Shown here: positions 35,165-45,182 of the stretch, piece by piece
How the letters are laid out: the number at the start of each line of letters is the position of its first letter
Position numbering within the stretch: the stretch's first letter is position 1
Assembly (NCBI RefSeq): GCF_030209835.1
Contig: NZ_JARVRF010000011.1
Span: forward strand, 1-64,000
Source: Arthrobacter sp. efr-133-R2A-120
GTDB taxonomy: Bacteria > Actinomycetota > Actinomycetes > Actinomycetales > Micrococcaceae
DNA: 64,000 bases
Direction of reading: 5' to 3'
Notes under the pieces: model-generated
Told to the model about the DNA's origin: nothing
The model's input: the letters and a program-made list of their open reading frames with translations, nothing else
Databases searched by the model: none
Made by a program: the position numbers and the translations under genes

Positions 35165-37702
35165 TCAATTTTCCCCGGGGTTCCCTTCTTCCCACGCCAT
35201 GCTCGCACCGATGGCATCTACAGGCTGGGAGAGGGGAACGCCGGAGCCGTCGCGGCGGCCGTGCTCCTGTGGGAGGGCCCGGGCAACGCCGGCGCTGGAT
35301 GACGCCTTCGCCGGGCCGTGGCCCGCCCACCCGAGCAGGAGCGTGTCTTCACCCTTGAGGAAACGGTGGGCCCGCACGCCTCCCGTCGCCCGGCCCTTGG
35401 CCGGATACTCCTCGAACGGGGTGATCTTCGCCGTGCCCGGAGCGGTCCCCGGCAGAGCGCCGTTGCTGCCCGCGATCGTCACGACGACGGCGGCAGGGTC
35501 GTTGGCGCGCACCGCGCCGAAGTGGATGACGTCGTCGTCGTCCCCCAGCTTGATACCCGCCATGCCGCCAGCGGTGCGGCCCTGCGGCCGAACGGCGGAG
35601 GCGCTGAAACGCAGTAGCTGCGCAAGCCGGGTCACGAAGACCAGGTCGACGTCGTCGTCCTGGGCCGGCTCCACGCCCACCACAGTGTCCTTGTCCTTGA
35701 GCGCGATGACTTCCCAGTCTTCGCGGTTCAGCGGGTAGTCGGGCTGGACGCGCTTGACGACGCCCTGGACCGTGCCGATGGCCAACACGGCATCCAGCGG
35801 CACGAACGCCACGAGCGATTCGCCCTTGAGCAGGGTGATGAAGTCCTTTGCCGCGACGCCCCCGGCAAGATTGGGCAGGCCGGAAACGGGCGGCAGCGCC
35901 GGCATGTCCATGACCTGTACCCGGAGCATGCGTCCCTGCGAGGTGACCGCGCCGATCTCGCCGCGCGCGGTTGTCTTGACCACGGAGCGGTAGACATCAT
36001 GCTTGCTCCGCGGCCCGGATTCGGCCAGCGGCTCCTGGTTGGAGGTCCGCGCGATCTGGCCGGAAGTGCTGAGGAGCGCCCAGCAGGGGTCGTCGGGGAT
36101 CTCGAGCGGGAGCGCGGCGGCCTTGCCCTTGCCCGCCGGGACGGCTGCCGCGAGCGCTGCGGCGACGGTGGGGGAGACTGCCTCGGACTCGAGGAGAACC
36201 GTGCGCCGCGGTGTGCCGTACTTCTCAGCCACCTCGGCCAATTCCCCGGATACCAGCTCGCGCAGGAGCACGTCGGACGCGAGGATCGCCTCGAGCTCGG
36301 CGATCTCCCGGCGAAGTTCTTCCTGCTCTTTCTCGAGTTCGATGCGCGAGTATTTGGTCAGTTGGCGCAGGCGGAGTTCCAGGATGTAGTTGGCCTGGAT
36401 CTCGGACAGGTCGTAGATGGACATCAGCCGTTCGCGGGCCGCCGATGCCTCGTCGGAGGAGCGGATGATCTGGATGACCTCGTCGATATCGACGATCGCG
36501 ATCAACAGGCCCTCCACCAGGTGGAGGCGGTCCTTTTTCTTGCCCAAGCGGAAGGCCGTGCGACGGCGTACGACGGACAGGCGGTGGCCGACGTAGACCT
36601 GCAGGAGCTGGAGCAAGCCCAAGGTCTGCGGCTGCCCATCCACCAGGGTCACATTGTTGATGCCGAAGGAGTCTTCCATCGGGGTGAACCGGTAGAGCTG
36701 CTGCAGCACGGCGTTGGGGTTGAAGCCGTTCTTGATCTCGATCACGAGGCGCAGCCCGTGCTTGCGGTCCGTGAGGTCCATGACATCGCTGATACCTGTC
36801 AGCTTTTTGGCGTTGACGGCATCCTTGATCTTCTCGATGACCTTCTCCGGGCCCACCATGTAGGGGAGTTCGGTCACCACCAAGCCGGTGCGGCGGGCGG
36901 TCAGCTGTTCGATTTCCACCTTGGCGCGGGTCTTGAACGAACCGCGACCCGTGGCATAGGCATCACGGATTCCGTCCAGCCCCACGATCCGGCCGCCTGT
37001 GGGCAAGTCCGGGCCGGGCACGAACCGCATGACGTCTTCCAGCGTGGCGTCCGGATTGGCGATGAGGTACCGGGCGGCCGCGATGACTTCCACGAGGTTG
37101 TGGGGAGCCATGTTGGTGGCCATGCCGACTGCAATGCCCGTGGTGCCGTTGACGAGCAAATTGGGGAAGGCCGCGGGCAGGACGTCCGGCTGGGTGAGTT
37201 GGTTGTCGTAGTTGGGGACGAAGTCCACCACGTCTTCGTCGAGGTGCTCGGTCATCGTCATCGCAGCCGCGGCGAGCCGGGCTTCCGTGTAACGCGGTGC
37301 TGCCGGGCCGTCGTCGAGCGAACCGAAGTTGCCGTGCCCGTCAATCAGGGGCAAGCGCAGCGAGAAGTCCTGTGCCATGCGCACCATGGCGTCATAGATG
37401 GCCGCGTCACCGTGGGGGTGCAGCTTTCCCATGACTTCGCCCACCACTCGGGCGCTCTTGACGTGCCCGCGGTCCGGGCGCAGGCCCATGTCGCTCATCA
37501 TGTACAAAATGCGCCGCTGGACGGGTTTGAGGCCGTCGCGCGCATCGGGGAGCGCGCGGGAATAGATCACCGAATACGCGTACTCCAGGAAGGAGCCCTC
37601 CATCTCGGAAGTGACGTCGATATCGATGATGTTCTCGGTGAAGTCCCCGTCGACGGCGGCCGGGGCCGCGTTCGAGCGGGAGGGACTTTGGCTTCGTGCC
37701 AT
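35165..37702 (-). CDS. parC: Type IIA DNA topoisomerase A subunit (topoisomerase IV ParC / GyrA-like)
   Basis: DNA-cleaving subunit, 845 residues. The active-site tyrosine is Y138 in APRYTEARL, followed by the conserved [23 protein letters not shown]. The QRRILY region near 62 and HPHGD at 95 are standard. The C-terminal beta-pinwheel starts near 535, with degenerate blades. There is PQGRTAGG in place of a GyrA box QRRGGKG, which favours ParC over GyrA. It forms the enzyme with the B subunit encoded at 22,926-25,070. The start is ATG 37702. Note the divergent neighbour 55 bases away. Confidence 0.92.
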   Translation of the reverse strand: MARSQSPSRSNAAPAAVDGDFTENIIDIDVTSEMEGSFLEYAYSVIYSRALPDARDGLKPVQRRILYMMSDMGLRPDRGHVKSARVVGEVMGKLHPHGDAAIYDAMVRMAQDFSLRLPLIDGHGNFGSLDDGPAAPRYTEARLAAAAMTMTEHLDEDVVDFVPNYDNQLTQPDVLPAAFPNLLVNGTTGIAVGMATNMAPHNLVEVIAAARYLIANPDATLEDVMRFVPGPDLPTGGRIVGLDGIRDAYATGRGSFKTRAKVEIEQLTARRTGLVVTELPYMVGPEKVIEKIKDAVNAKKLTGISDVMDLTDRKHGLRLVIEIKNGFNPNAVLQQLYRFTPMEDSFGINNVTLVDGQPQTLGLLQLLQVYVGHRLSVVRRRTAFRLGKKKDRLHLVEGLLIAIVDIDEVIQIIRSSDEASAARERLMSIYDLSEIQANYILELRLRQLTKYSRIELEKEQEELRREIAELEAILASDVLLRELVSGELAEVAEKYGTPRRTVLLESEAVSPTVAAALAAAVPAGKGKAAALPLEIPDDPCWALLSTSGQIARTSNQEPLAESGPRSKHDVYRSVVKTTARGEIGAVTSQGRMLRVQVMDMPALPPVSGLPNLAGGVAAKDFITLLKGESLVAFVPLDAVLAIGTVQGVVKRVQPDYPLNREDWEVIALKDKDTVVGVEPAQDDDVDLVFVTRLAQLLRFSASAVRPQGRTAGGMAGIKLGDDDDVIHFGAVRANDPAAVVVTIAGSNGALPGTAPGTAKITPFEEYPAKGRATGGVRAHRFLKGEDTLLLGWAGHGPAKASSSAGVARALPQEHGRRDGSGVPLSQPVDAIGASMAWEEGNPGEN

Positions 37703-37738
37703 GGAGTCGGTGGATCCTTAGACGTGTACTGCGGAAGA

Positions 37739-37753
37739 CTTAGCTAGGCTAAG
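37739..37753. promoter_or_regulatory. CTTAGC-TAG-GCTAAG inverted repeat before the acetyltransferase gene
   Basis: A 6-3-6 inverted repeat ends three bases before the ATG at 37,757. TTAGAC (37,718-37,723) with a 17-base spacer to TAGCTA (37,741-37,746) could be the promoter, giving a nearly leaderless transcript. The repeat resembles part of an actinobacterial iron box, but the match is incomplete. Confidence 0.4.
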
Positions 37754-37756
37754 CCT

Positions 37757-40450
37757 ATGGTGGATCAGGCCGGCGCCGGCGTATATCCGGAATATTGGGA
37801 GGCCGATGTCGTGCTTCGCGACGGCGGAACGGCCCACTTGAGACCTATCTCACCCGAAGACGCCGATGCGCTGCAGGCATTCCACACCGCGCAGTCCGAG
37901 ACGTCCATCTACATGCGGTTCTTCTCGTTCAAGTCGAGGCTCTCCAGCAAGGAACTGCGCCGCTTCACCGAGGTGGACCACAAGGACCGGGTGGCGTTCG
38001 TCATCACCATCGGCGGAGAGATCGTGGGCGTCGGCCGCTACGACCGGCTCGATGATCCCGCCGAGGCCGAAGTGGCCTTCAATATTTCCGATGTCCAGCA
38101 GGGCCGCGGCATCGGCTCCATCCTGCTCGAACACTTGGCTGCGGCTGCCCGGGAGAACGGCATCCGCCGCTTCACCGCCGAGGTCCTGCCGGAGAACCGC
38201 AAAATGCTCCGGGTGTTCGCCGATGCCGGCTACGAGCTTGCGCGCAAATTCGACGACGGCGTCGTCAGCGTCGAATTCAACATCGACCCCACCGAAAAAT
38301 CCCTCGCCGTCATGGAGTCGCGGGAGCACCGCGCCGAGGCCCGCAGCGTGCGGGACTTGCTGGCGCCGTCGTCGATCGCCGTGGTGGGTGCCAGCCGCCG
38401 GTGGGGGACCGTAGGGCACCAGTTGCTTGAGCACATCCTGGAGGGTGGCTTCACTGGCGCGGTCTATGCCGTCAACTCTGAAGCGTTCGAGCTGGCTGGC
38501 ATGAAGTCCTTCGCCCGGATTGCCGACGTCCCCGGGCCGGTACAGCTCGCCATCATTGCCGTGCCTTACGAGGAAGTGCCGAAAGTCGTGGCCGAGTGCG
38601 GAGCGGCCGGGGTCAAAGGCCTTGTGGTCGCCACCGCCGGGTATGCCGACGACGGCGAGCGGGGGCTGCGGAGGCAGCGGGAGCTGGTGCGCCGGGCCAG
38701 GTCCTATGGGATGCGCGTGATCGGCCCCGAATCGTTGGGGATTGTGAATACGAACCCGGACGTTTCCCTCAATGCCTCCATGGCCCCGAGCCTGCCCCGG
38801 CGCGGGGGACTGGGGCTGTTCACGCAGTCAGCGGCCATTGGGGTTTCCGTCTACGCCGCCGCGAGCCGCCGCGGCCTGGGCATTTCCTCGTTCCTCTCCG
38901 CAGGCAACCGCGCCGATGTCTCAGGCAACGACGTCATGCAGTTCTGGGAGGACGACCCCGATACTGTCGCCGTCGGGCTCTACCTGGAGTCGATCGGCAA
39001 CCCGCGCAAGTTCTCCCGACTGGCCCGCCGCTTGTCGCGCAGCAAGCCGGTCATCGTTGCCAAATCGGATGTCACCGGGCTGCGCCTTCCGCCGGGGCAT
39101 GTGGTGAGGACCACGTTGGCGCCCGCCGCCGCGTTGGACGCGATGATGCGCCAAGCCGGGGTCATCGCCGTCGAAACCATTGAACAGCTCATGGACGTGG
39201 CGCAGATCGTCTCCAGCCAGCCTTTGCCCAAGGGCCCGGCGCTCGCCGTCTACAGCAATTCCGCGGCCTTCGGGAAGGTCGTGGCGGACAACGCGGCGCC
39301 CCAAGGACTCGTCGTCGACAGGATCGTCACCGACGTGGACCTCGACGCGGGGATGTCCGCAGCGCAGGAGCAGCTGCGGAGCAGCCTCCGGAAGAATCTC
39401 GCGGACGATTCCGTGCATGCGGTGGTGGCGGCCATGGTGCCGTCCCGCAGCCTCACGATGGAAGCGATCGCCGGAGTGCTTGCCGAATGCGCAGCGGAGG
39501 CCGGCAAGCCCGTCGTAGCGGCCTTCACGGGGATCCTTGACGCTTCCGTGCAGCTGGATGGCGTGCTTGCTCCAAACGGCGAGTCCGGGCCATCCCTTCC
39601 TTGCTACTCGAGCGCGGGCAGCGCAGTGGCGGCCCTGGCGGCAGTGGTCCGATACGCGAAGTGGCTGGACCGGGACCAGGGCATGTTCGTGGAGCCTCCG
39701 GGTTGCGACCGCGAGGGTACCCGCCAACACATCGAACGGCTCCTGGCTTCCGTCACGGGGGAGCAATTGGTGCGGCTCGACGACGGCGAAGGTGCGGCCT
39801 TGCTGTCACGCTACGGCATCCCTGTGGTGCCGTCGGTTGCGTTCGAGAACGACGACGACGCCGTGGCCGCGGCTGAACTGCTCGGCTGGCCCGTGGTGCT
39901 CAAGACCACGGATCCCGCCCTCCGACACCGACTGGACCTCGGGGGTGTGCGGTTGGACATCGAGGATGCGGACTCGCTGCGTCGCAACATCGCGCAGATG
40001 CGTCACGGCCTTGAGCCTTACGGTTCGCCCGCCATCGAGGTCCAGGCGATGGCTCCCGTGGGTCAGGCCTGCACGTTCCGCGCCATCGAGGATCCGCTCC
40101 TGGGGCCGGTGGTGTCCTTCGGATTGGCGGGAGACGCCGTGAACCTCTTGGACGATTGGGCGCACCGGGTACCTCCGTTGTCCTCTGCCGATCTCCACGA
40201 CTTCATCAGGGCCCCTCGCGCTTCCCTTAAATTGTTCGGCTACCAAGGGCTGCCTGCCGTGGACGTGGCTGCCCTCGAGGACCTGGGGGCACGGCTGGTC
40301 CGCCTCAAGGATGAACACCCTGAGATTGCCTTGGTGGAGTTCAATCCCGTCCTGGCCGGGACCCGGGGCGCGAAAATCCTTGCAGCCGAAGTGTGGATCG
40401 GGAACGCCGCACATCGCACGGACAGTGCCCGCCGTGCGATGCTCAGCTGA
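37757..40450 (+). CDS. Pat-type protein acetyltransferase: N-terminal GNAT fused to NDP-forming acyl-CoA synthetase-like domains
   Basis: An 897-residue fusion. The GNAT domain is at about 15-175, with acetyl-CoA loop QQGRGIG (114-120). Then come a CoA-binding domain (ARSVRDLLAPSSIAVVGASRRWGTVGHQL from about 194), a succinyl-CoA-ligase-like domain and an ATP-grasp domain (ALLSRYGIPVVPSVAFENDDDAV to the end). The usual SHTGA phosphohistidine motif is degenerate here (PPGHVVRTTLAPAAA), as in other protein acetyltransferases where the synthetase half is regulatory. Likely acetylates lysines of metabolic enzymes such as acetyl-CoA synthetases. The GNAT-first order is the actinobacterial arrangement; E. 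coli PatZ has it last. Confidence 0.88.
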   Translation: MVDQAGAGVYPEYWEADVVLRDGGTAHLRPISPEDADALQAFHTAQSETSIYMRFFSFKSRLSSKELRRFTEVDHKDRVAFVITIGGEIVGVGRYDRLDDPAEAEVAFNISDVQQGRGIGSILLEHLAAAARENGIRRFTAEVLPENRKMLRVFADAGYELARKFDDGVVSVEFNIDPTEKSLAVMESREHRAEARSVRDLLAPSSIAVVGASRRWGTVGHQLLEHILEGGFTGAVYAVNSEAFELAGMKSFARIADVPGPVQLAIIAVPYEEVPKVVAECGAAGVKGLVVATAGYADDGERGLRRQRELVRRARSYGMRVIGPESLGIVNTNPDVSLNASMAPSLPRRGGLGLFTQSAAIGVSVYAAASRRGLGISSFLSAGNRADVSGNDVMQFWEDDPDTVAVGLYLESIGNPRKFSRLARRLSRSKPVIVAKSDVTGLRLPPGHVVRTTLAPAAALDAMMRQAGVIAVETIEQLMDVAQIVSSQPLPKGPALAVYSNSAAFGKVVADNAAPQGLVVDRIVTDVDLDAGMSAAQEQLRSSLRKNLADDSVHAVVAAMVPSRSLTMEAIAGVLAECAAEAGKPVVAAFTGILDASVQLDGVLAPNGESGPSLPCYSSAGSAVAALAAVVRYAKWLDRDQGMFVEPPGCDREGTRQHIERLLASVTGEQLVRLDDGEGAALLSRYGIPVVPSVAFENDDDAVAAAELLGWPVVLKTTDPALRHRLDLGGVRLDIEDADSLRRNIAQMRHGLEPYGSPAIEVQAMAPVGQACTFRAIEDPLLGPVVSFGLAGDAVNLLDDWAHRVPPLSSADLHDFIRAPRASLKLFGYQGLPAVDVAALEDLGARLVRLKDEHPEIALVEFNPVLAGTRGAKILAAEVWIGNAAHRTDSARRAMLS

Positions 40451-40517
40451 GCTGACGGTTGACCGCCAGAGGGCCGGACGGTTATGAAGTCCCCAGCCGA
40501 TCTGTGAAAATGGGGGA

Positions 40518-41246
40518 ATGAGCTCGAAGTCCCCGACGCCTCCGTCCGGTCCGGCTACCACCGGGCACCACGCAGCACACAACCACAGCTCGCAGGGGCA
40601 GAGCCTGGACCAGGCACTTCAACGGGCCGGTTTCTATCCTGTCCTTGTTGCCGATGTTGTGGCCGATGCCTTGGACGGGCGTGACTGCCTTGCGCACCTG
40701 GTGCATTTGGAAACACATTTCGACCGTGCCGAGGTCCGGCGGCACATCACGGTCCTGGTCCTCACCGAGGACATGCTGGTGATCACCCACGTCGATGACC
40801 AGCAGCTTGACGAAGCCGGCGAGCAGATCGTCGCCCAGATTTCCACGGAGTCCGTGCCCGTGGCACAGATCCGCTCGGTGGTCCTCAGTTACATGTATGC
40901 CCAGCCGCAGAACTACACTCCAAGCGACCCCGTCAGGGAGCTGACCCTGTCCATTGCCTGGTCCGGAGGCCAGCGACTGGATGTCGGACCCGCCAGCTGC
41001 GGCGATCCCCAGTGCGAAGCCGACCATGGGTACACGGGCACCATCTCCCAGGAGGACATCGTGCTGCGGATCAGCTCCGAGGCCGACGGACCCAGGGCTG
41101 TCCAGGACGCGAAGATCTTCGCCCGCGCGCTGCGGGCAGTGAACACCGGCGCTCCCGGCCCTTCGGTCCACACCGGTTCCATCTCGGCTCCGCGCCTCCG
41201 CTCGGGCGTTTTCGGCAACCGGCTGAGCCGTGGGCACCAGCGCTGA
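40518..41246 (+). CDS. DUF5998 family protein
   Basis: A 242-residue actinobacterial protein of unknown function, recognised by LDQALQRAGFYPVLVADVVADALDGR and HLVHLETHFDRAEVRRHITVLVLTEDML. A Cys-x4-Cys pair in SCGDPQCEADHG near 160-171 suggests metal binding. A His/Ser-rich N-terminal tail of about 28 residues looks disordered. Its stop overlaps the start of the phosphodiesterase gene by one base, so the two are translated together. No function is known for the family. Confidence 0.82.
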   Translation: MSSKSPTPPSGPATTGHHAAHNHSSQGQSLDQALQRAGFYPVLVADVVADALDGRDCLAHLVHLETHFDRAEVRRHITVLVLTEDMLVITHVDDQQLDEAGEQIVAQISTESVPVAQIRSVVLSYMYAQPQNYTPSDPVRELTLSIAWSGGQRLDVGPASCGDPQCEADHGYTGTISQEDIVLRISSEADGPRAVQDAKIFARALRAVNTGAPGPSVHTGSISAPRLRSGVFGNRLSRGHQR

Positions 41247-42475
41247 TGGCGACGTCGGAACCCGTCGCCCAGGACACCGTCCCCGTTTCCAGCACCGTCC
41301 CTGAGCTTCCCGGCGCGCCGCTTTATGGGAGCAAGTCGATCGCCGAGGTCTTCACGAGCGCTGCGGCGAGCATGGGGCTGCCCGGTTTCGAAAACAAACT
41401 GCAATTGCCTGCATCGCAACGTGTGTGCGTCGTTCTCGCTGATGGACTGGGACGCAACCTCCTGAAGCAGAAGGCTGCCCACACCCCGTTTCTGAGGTCA
41501 ATTGCGAATGCGGGCCAGGGAGCTGTTCCCGTGTGGCTTGATTCGGCTTTTCCTTCCACCACGGCATCGTCCTTGGCCAGCCTTGGAACCGGCCGTACGC
41601 CCGGTGAACACGGCATGGTGGGCTATGACGTCCTGGATCCTGCCCAGGACAAGGTGGTCAACCTGCTCGGCAATTGGGACGCCGGAGTCGACCCCCTGCG
41701 CTGGCAGCCGTTCCCGACAATTTTCGAACGCGTTGCTGCTGACGCCGACGTCGTCACGGTGAGCCTGCCCCAGTTCGGCGCGTCACCGATGACCCGCGCG
41801 GCGCTCCGCGGAAGCCGGTTCGTAGGCGGCACCTCGCTCCATGCCCGAACGACAGCAGCGGGGGAGGAAATGGCCGCGGGAACCCGCTCGCTCATGTACT
41901 TCTACGTCAACGAACTGGACAAGGCCGGGCACCGCTACGGCTGCCAGTCCGATCGCTGGGAGCACCAGCTCGAAGAAATCGATTCGACGGTCAAGAGGCT
42001 CTCTGCGTCACTGCCGGCGGGGACAACCATCCTGCTCACCGGCGACCATGGAATGCTGGACGTCCCGGAGTCACAGCGCATCGACTACTCCGCCGATCCT
42101 GCCCTTATTGCCGGGGTCCGGCATACGGCGGGCGAGCCACGCATGGTCCACCTGTACCTCGAACCCGACGCCGGACAGCGTCACCGGGAAGCCCTGTTGG
42201 ATGCCTGGCGCACCCGCTTCGGCGAGCGGATCTGGGCCTTCACCCGCGAGCAGGCCCTTGAGGCAGGTCTCTTCGGGGACCTGCGAGCTGAGGTTTCCCC
42301 CCGGATCGGGGATGTCATGATCGCCGCCCGCGACGCTTTGGCGCTCTACGATGTCCGCCGCGTCCGCCCGACTGCCTTGGAAGTGGTGGGGCAGCACGGT
42401 TCGCTGACCAAGTCGGAGCGCGAAGTTCCGCTGCTTTGCTTCCAAGCCGGAGGTCCCAAGGGCCGCCGTGGCTGA
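41246..42475 (+). CDS. Alkaline-phosphatase-superfamily nucleotide pyrophosphatase/phosphodiesterase
   Basis: A 409-residue metal-dependent hydrolase of the type I phosphodiesterase family. Metal and nucleophile regions are CVVLADGLGRNLL, DSAFPSTTASSLASLGTGRTPGEHGMVGY (catalytic threonine), NELDKAGHRYG and LTGDHGMLDVP. The substrate could be a nucleotide, sugar-nucleotide or phospholipid. There is no signal peptide, so it is probably cytoplasmic. It is translationally coupled to DUF5998 (TGATG) and overlaps the tdk start by eight bases. This gene order is common in Arthrobacter-type genomes. Confidence 0.88.
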   Translation: MATSEPVAQDTVPVSSTVPELPGAPLYGSKSIAEVFTSAAASMGLPGFENKLQLPASQRVCVVLADGLGRNLLKQKAAHTPFLRSIANAGQGAVPVWLDSAFPSTTASSLASLGTGRTPGEHGMVGYDVLDPAQDKVVNLLGNWDAGVDPLRWQPFPTIFERVAADADVVTVSLPQFGASPMTRAALRGSRFVGGTSLHARTTAAGEEMAAGTRSLMYFYVNELDKAGHRYGCQSDRWEHQLEEIDSTVKRLSASLPAGTTILLTGDHGMLDVPESQRIDYSADPALIAGVRHTAGEPRMVHLYLEPDAGQRHREALLDAWRTRFGERIWAFTREQALEAGLFGDLRAEVSPRIGDVMIAARDALALYDVRRVRPTALEVVGQHGSLTKSEREVPLLCFQAGGPKGRRG

Positions 42476-43184
42476 ACTCATTTTCTTCTCCGGAACCATG
42501 GACTGCGGCAAGTCCACCCTCGCTTTGCAGATGGACTACAACCACCGTGCGCGCGGGCGGGGCGGGGTCCGCTTCAGTTGCAACGACCGGGCCGGCGGTT
42601 CCGTCATTTCCAGCCGGCTCGGGCTCCAGACGGATGCGGTGGAGGTCATTGACACTACCGATTTCTGGGACGAGGTTGTCCGACGCAGGACAACCGGCCT
42701 CAAGGTGGACTACCTGATTTGTGATGAAGCCCAGTTCTACTCACCCGAACAAGTGGAACAGCTGGCGCGGGTGGTCGATGAGATGGGCGTAGACGTATTC
42801 GCTTTCGGAATCACGTCCGACTTCCGTACCCGGCTGTTCCCCGGATCCCAGCGTTTGGTGGAGCTCGCGGACAGGGTGCAGGTCCTGCAGGTCGAAGCGC
42901 TTTGCTGGTGCGGCCGCCGGGCAACACACAATGCGCGGACCGTGGACGGCATCATGGTGGTCGAAGGCGAGCAGGTCGTGGTGGGAGACGTTGCCATGGA
43001 GGCCGGCCGGGTGGAGGCTACCCCGGAGCACATCCAAGCGTCGGAACCGGTCGTCGGGTACGAGACCCTATGCCGCAGGCACTACATGCGCCGGGTCACG
43101 GCACACGGGGCCAACCTCATGGCGAGCCGCGACCAGTTGCTGCCGTTCGACGTCGACGCTTGCCTTTGGCACGGCGCCAGCTGA
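42468..43184 (+). CDS. tdk: Thymidine kinase (type II)
   Basis: Salvage enzyme making dTMP, 238 residues. Walker A is GTMDCGKST at about 9-17, the Walker B-like stretch is VDYLICDEAQFY, and the lasso zinc site has LCWCGRRATHNAR and ETLCRRHYM. The GTG start at 42468 overlaps the phosphodiesterase gene by eight bases. A C-terminal extension of about 40 residues past the zinc region is longer than in E. coli. It lies convergent with sepH. Confidence 0.94.
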   Translation: MAELIFFSGTMDCGKSTLALQMDYNHRARGRGGVRFSCNDRAGGSVISSRLGLQTDAVEVIDTTDFWDEVVRRRTTGLKVDYLICDEAQFYSPEQVEQLARVVDEMGVDVFAFGITSDFRTRLFPGSQRLVELADRVQVLQVEALCWCGRRATHNARTVDGIMVVEGEQVVVGDVAMEAGRVEATPEHIQASEPVVGYETLCRRHYMRRVTAHGANLMASRDQLLPFDVDACLWHGAS

Positions 43185-43207
43185 AGCTGCCGGGAACTGG
43201 AAGCTTC

Positions 43208-44596
43208 CTAGTCCCCGCGTGTTCCGAACAGGATGTCATCCCAGCTCGGGATGCTGGAGCGCTTTGGCCTTGACGGCTGGCGCTCGGCCGCCGCCGCATC
43301 TGAAGGTTCTTCATCCTTCTGGCCGGAAGGGGTTGGCCTCGGCTCTTCGCGTTCCCGCCGGGGAGCTCCGCCAAGCAGTTCGTCCAGGCCTGCCCGCGGT
43401 GCTGTTGCTTCCCGGGCCGTGGATTCGTCGTGGCCGGTCTGGGCATCATTGTCGGTCCGGGCGTCGTTGTCGTTCCTGCCGCGCAGCACGGTCACGGGGC
43501 GCAGCGGACTTGGGATCACCGTGATCTCCCGCGTATCCGTGCTCACGCCATCGTGAAGATGGAGGGAGTCGTTTTCCTCGTCGTCGTGCTTCGGGGCCAG
43601 GCTTAGCCGCGAGAGCATGGACGCACGCGCGTCACGGCGGCTGGCGGCGGGTTCGGATTCCACCTGCTCGTCCGTGTCCGTGTCGGCTGACTCTTTGTCA
43701 GCTGTTTCCGTATCCCCGGGTCCGTCTTCGATGTCGCCGTGCCGCGGATGCGCAGCCGGAACGCCGCTGCTGAGTAGCAGCGCCAAAGCGTCGTCGCTGT
43801 CCTCGTCAAGTCCCAGCCTCTGTCCGCGACGTGAGCGCAGCATGTCGAGGAGCCCGTCGGCTTCCCTGGTGGCAGCGGCAGCGGCCACACGGGCGGCGGT
43901 CCCGGCGTCGGCCTCGAAGTCAAAGGGCCGGTCGGAGACGGCCGCGAGTCGCCGTGCCGGTACGGGGCCGTCGAGGGGTTCCAGTTCGCTCAGCTGCTGG
44001 GCCCAGCGGTTGGCGTTCTGGATGGATTTGCGGGCGGGATGGAACGTCCACATCGCGGGTGGCTCTTCGCCGATGGTCTCCAGGCTTCCCGGCTTGGTTT
44101 CGAAGCGTGCGACGACGGTCCACGAGCCATCGGTCCGACGCCAGGAGTCCCATTCCACCGCAGAGGAATCGATCCCGTGGGCCGTGAGCCGGTGTGCGAC
44201 CATCTCTCCCAGGCTTGCAGGTTCGTCGCCGAACGCCGCGCGGTAGGCGTCCTGGCCGGGGGCCGGGGCGGCGACTTCGATTTTGCGGGCTTGCTGGGCG
44301 ATGTACTCGCGCTCGGCAAGCACGGGCCCCTCATACCGCTGCACGTTGGCGAGCGGCAGCCCTGAGAGCTCCGCCACCTCCGCGGCCGTAGCGCCGCTGC
44401 GGATACGTGACTGAATGTCACGGGGGGACATGGCGACGGGCGTGATCGAGGCACGTGCGGCCACCTGGGCAGGTGTCCGGCTCGCTGCAACGCGCAACGC
44501 CTCATCAATCGGAAGCTGGAACATCTCGCCGCCGGTACCGCTCAACAGGAGATGTCCGCCGTCGTCGTGGACGCCAACCAGCCGTAGATCCCGCAT
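43208..44596 (-). CDS. sepH: Cell-division regulator SepH (DUF3071)
   Basis: A 462-residue actinobacterial protein that stimulates FtsZ assembly in Streptomyces. The N-terminal DUF3071 domain opens MRDLRLVGVHDDGGHLLL and includes the helix-turn-helix-like stretch GATAAEVAELSGLPLANVQRYEGPVLAERE (about 75-105). The middle is acidic and Asp/Glu-rich, and the C-terminus ends RPKRSSIPSWDDILFGTRGD, which matches the conserved SepH tail. The ATG at 44596 follows GGAGGA four bases upstream and is preferred over an ATG five codons earlier. Confidence 0.9.
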   Translation of the reverse strand: MRDLRLVGVHDDGGHLLLSGTGGEMFQLPIDEALRVAASRTPAQVAARASITPVAMSPRDIQSRIRSGATAAEVAELSGLPLANVQRYEGPVLAEREYIAQQARKIEVAAPAPGQDAYRAAFGDEPASLGEMVAHRLTAHGIDSSAVEWDSWRRTDGSWTVVARFETKPGSLETIGEEPPAMWTFHPARKSIQNANRWAQQLSELEPLDGPVPARRLAAVSDRPFDFEADAGTAARVAAAAATREADGLLDMLRSRRGQRLGLDEDSDDALALLLSSGVPAAHPRHGDIEDGPGDTETADKESADTDTDEQVESEPAASRRDARASMLSRLSLAPKHDDEENDSLHLHDGVSTDTREITVIPSPLRPVTVLRGRNDNDARTDNDAQTGHDESTAREATAPRAGLDELLGGAPRREREEPRPTPSGQKDEEPSDAAAAERQPSRPKRSSIPSWDDILFGTRGD

Positions 44597-44764
44597 AAAA
44601 TCCTCCACCATGGCCTATCTGACATTCGAAACTCTGCCACCCGGTAGGGCCTTTTCCTACTAGGACAAAGGGCGCGCCGCGATATTCCGCGATTTTCCGG
44701 CATTCGCTTGCGTGGGCGATCGTTGCCGGGGGTATGGACATTCGAGTCTGCCGGGAGGACAATC

Positions 44765-44780
44765 TGCCCGATATCGGGCA
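44765..44780. promoter_or_regulatory. 16-bp perfect palindrome upstream of DUF4193 gene
   Basis: TGCCCGATATCGGGCA is fully self-complementary and lies 103 bases before the DUF4193 start, in the 286-base gap after sepH. It looks like a dimeric regulator site, but no regulator or promoter boxes could be tied to it. Confidence 0.45.
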
Positions 44781-44882
44781 CAAAAATGCGGCCTGCTGCG
44801 TTACATCCTTAGACCGGAGCAGGTTCTGGTCGACAGGACCGCAAGCCCTGCGTGGAGCACAAGGGAGAACGAAGAAGGGACC

Positions 44883-45182
44883 ATGGCAACGGACTACGAT
44901 GCCCCTCGGAAGACGGAAGAAGACACCGAGGACTCGATCGAGGAACTCAAGTCGCATCGCACCGAGAAACAGTCATCATCGGCTGTTGACATCGATGAGA
45001 CTGATTTGGCCGATGCCTACGAGCTCCCCGGGGCGGACTTGTCTGGCGAAGAGCTGCTGGTCCGCGTCCTGCCTCCGCAGGCGGACGAATTTACTTGCTT
45101 CAATTGCTTCCTGGTCAAACACCGCTCCCAGATTGCGCGGGAGAAAGACGGGCATTTGTACTGCAAGGAATGCGAAAGCTAG
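44883..45182 (+). CDS. DUF4193 zinc-finger protein
   Basis: A 99-residue acidic protein with a zinc-binding pair C72-x2-C75 and C94-x2-C97 ([30 protein letters not shown]) and a Glu/Asp-rich N-terminal half. DUF4193 proteins occur across actinobacteria; the function is unknown. The ATG at 44883 follows a weak GAAGGGA. Its TAG stop and the TAG of the opposite DUF3093 gene share one CTAG. It may bind RNA polymerase or ribosomal RNA, but this is only a guess from size and zinc motif. Confidence 0.88.
   Translation: MATDYDAPRKTEEDTEDSIEELKSHRTEKQSSSAVDIDETDLADAYELPGADLSGEELLVRVLPPQADEFTCFNCFLVKHRSQIAREKDGHLYCKECES

Noticed and set aside
35999..37747. Long plus-strand frame opposite parC
   Set aside because: Shadow of the topoisomerase A gene; residue composition is an artefact of its codon pattern.
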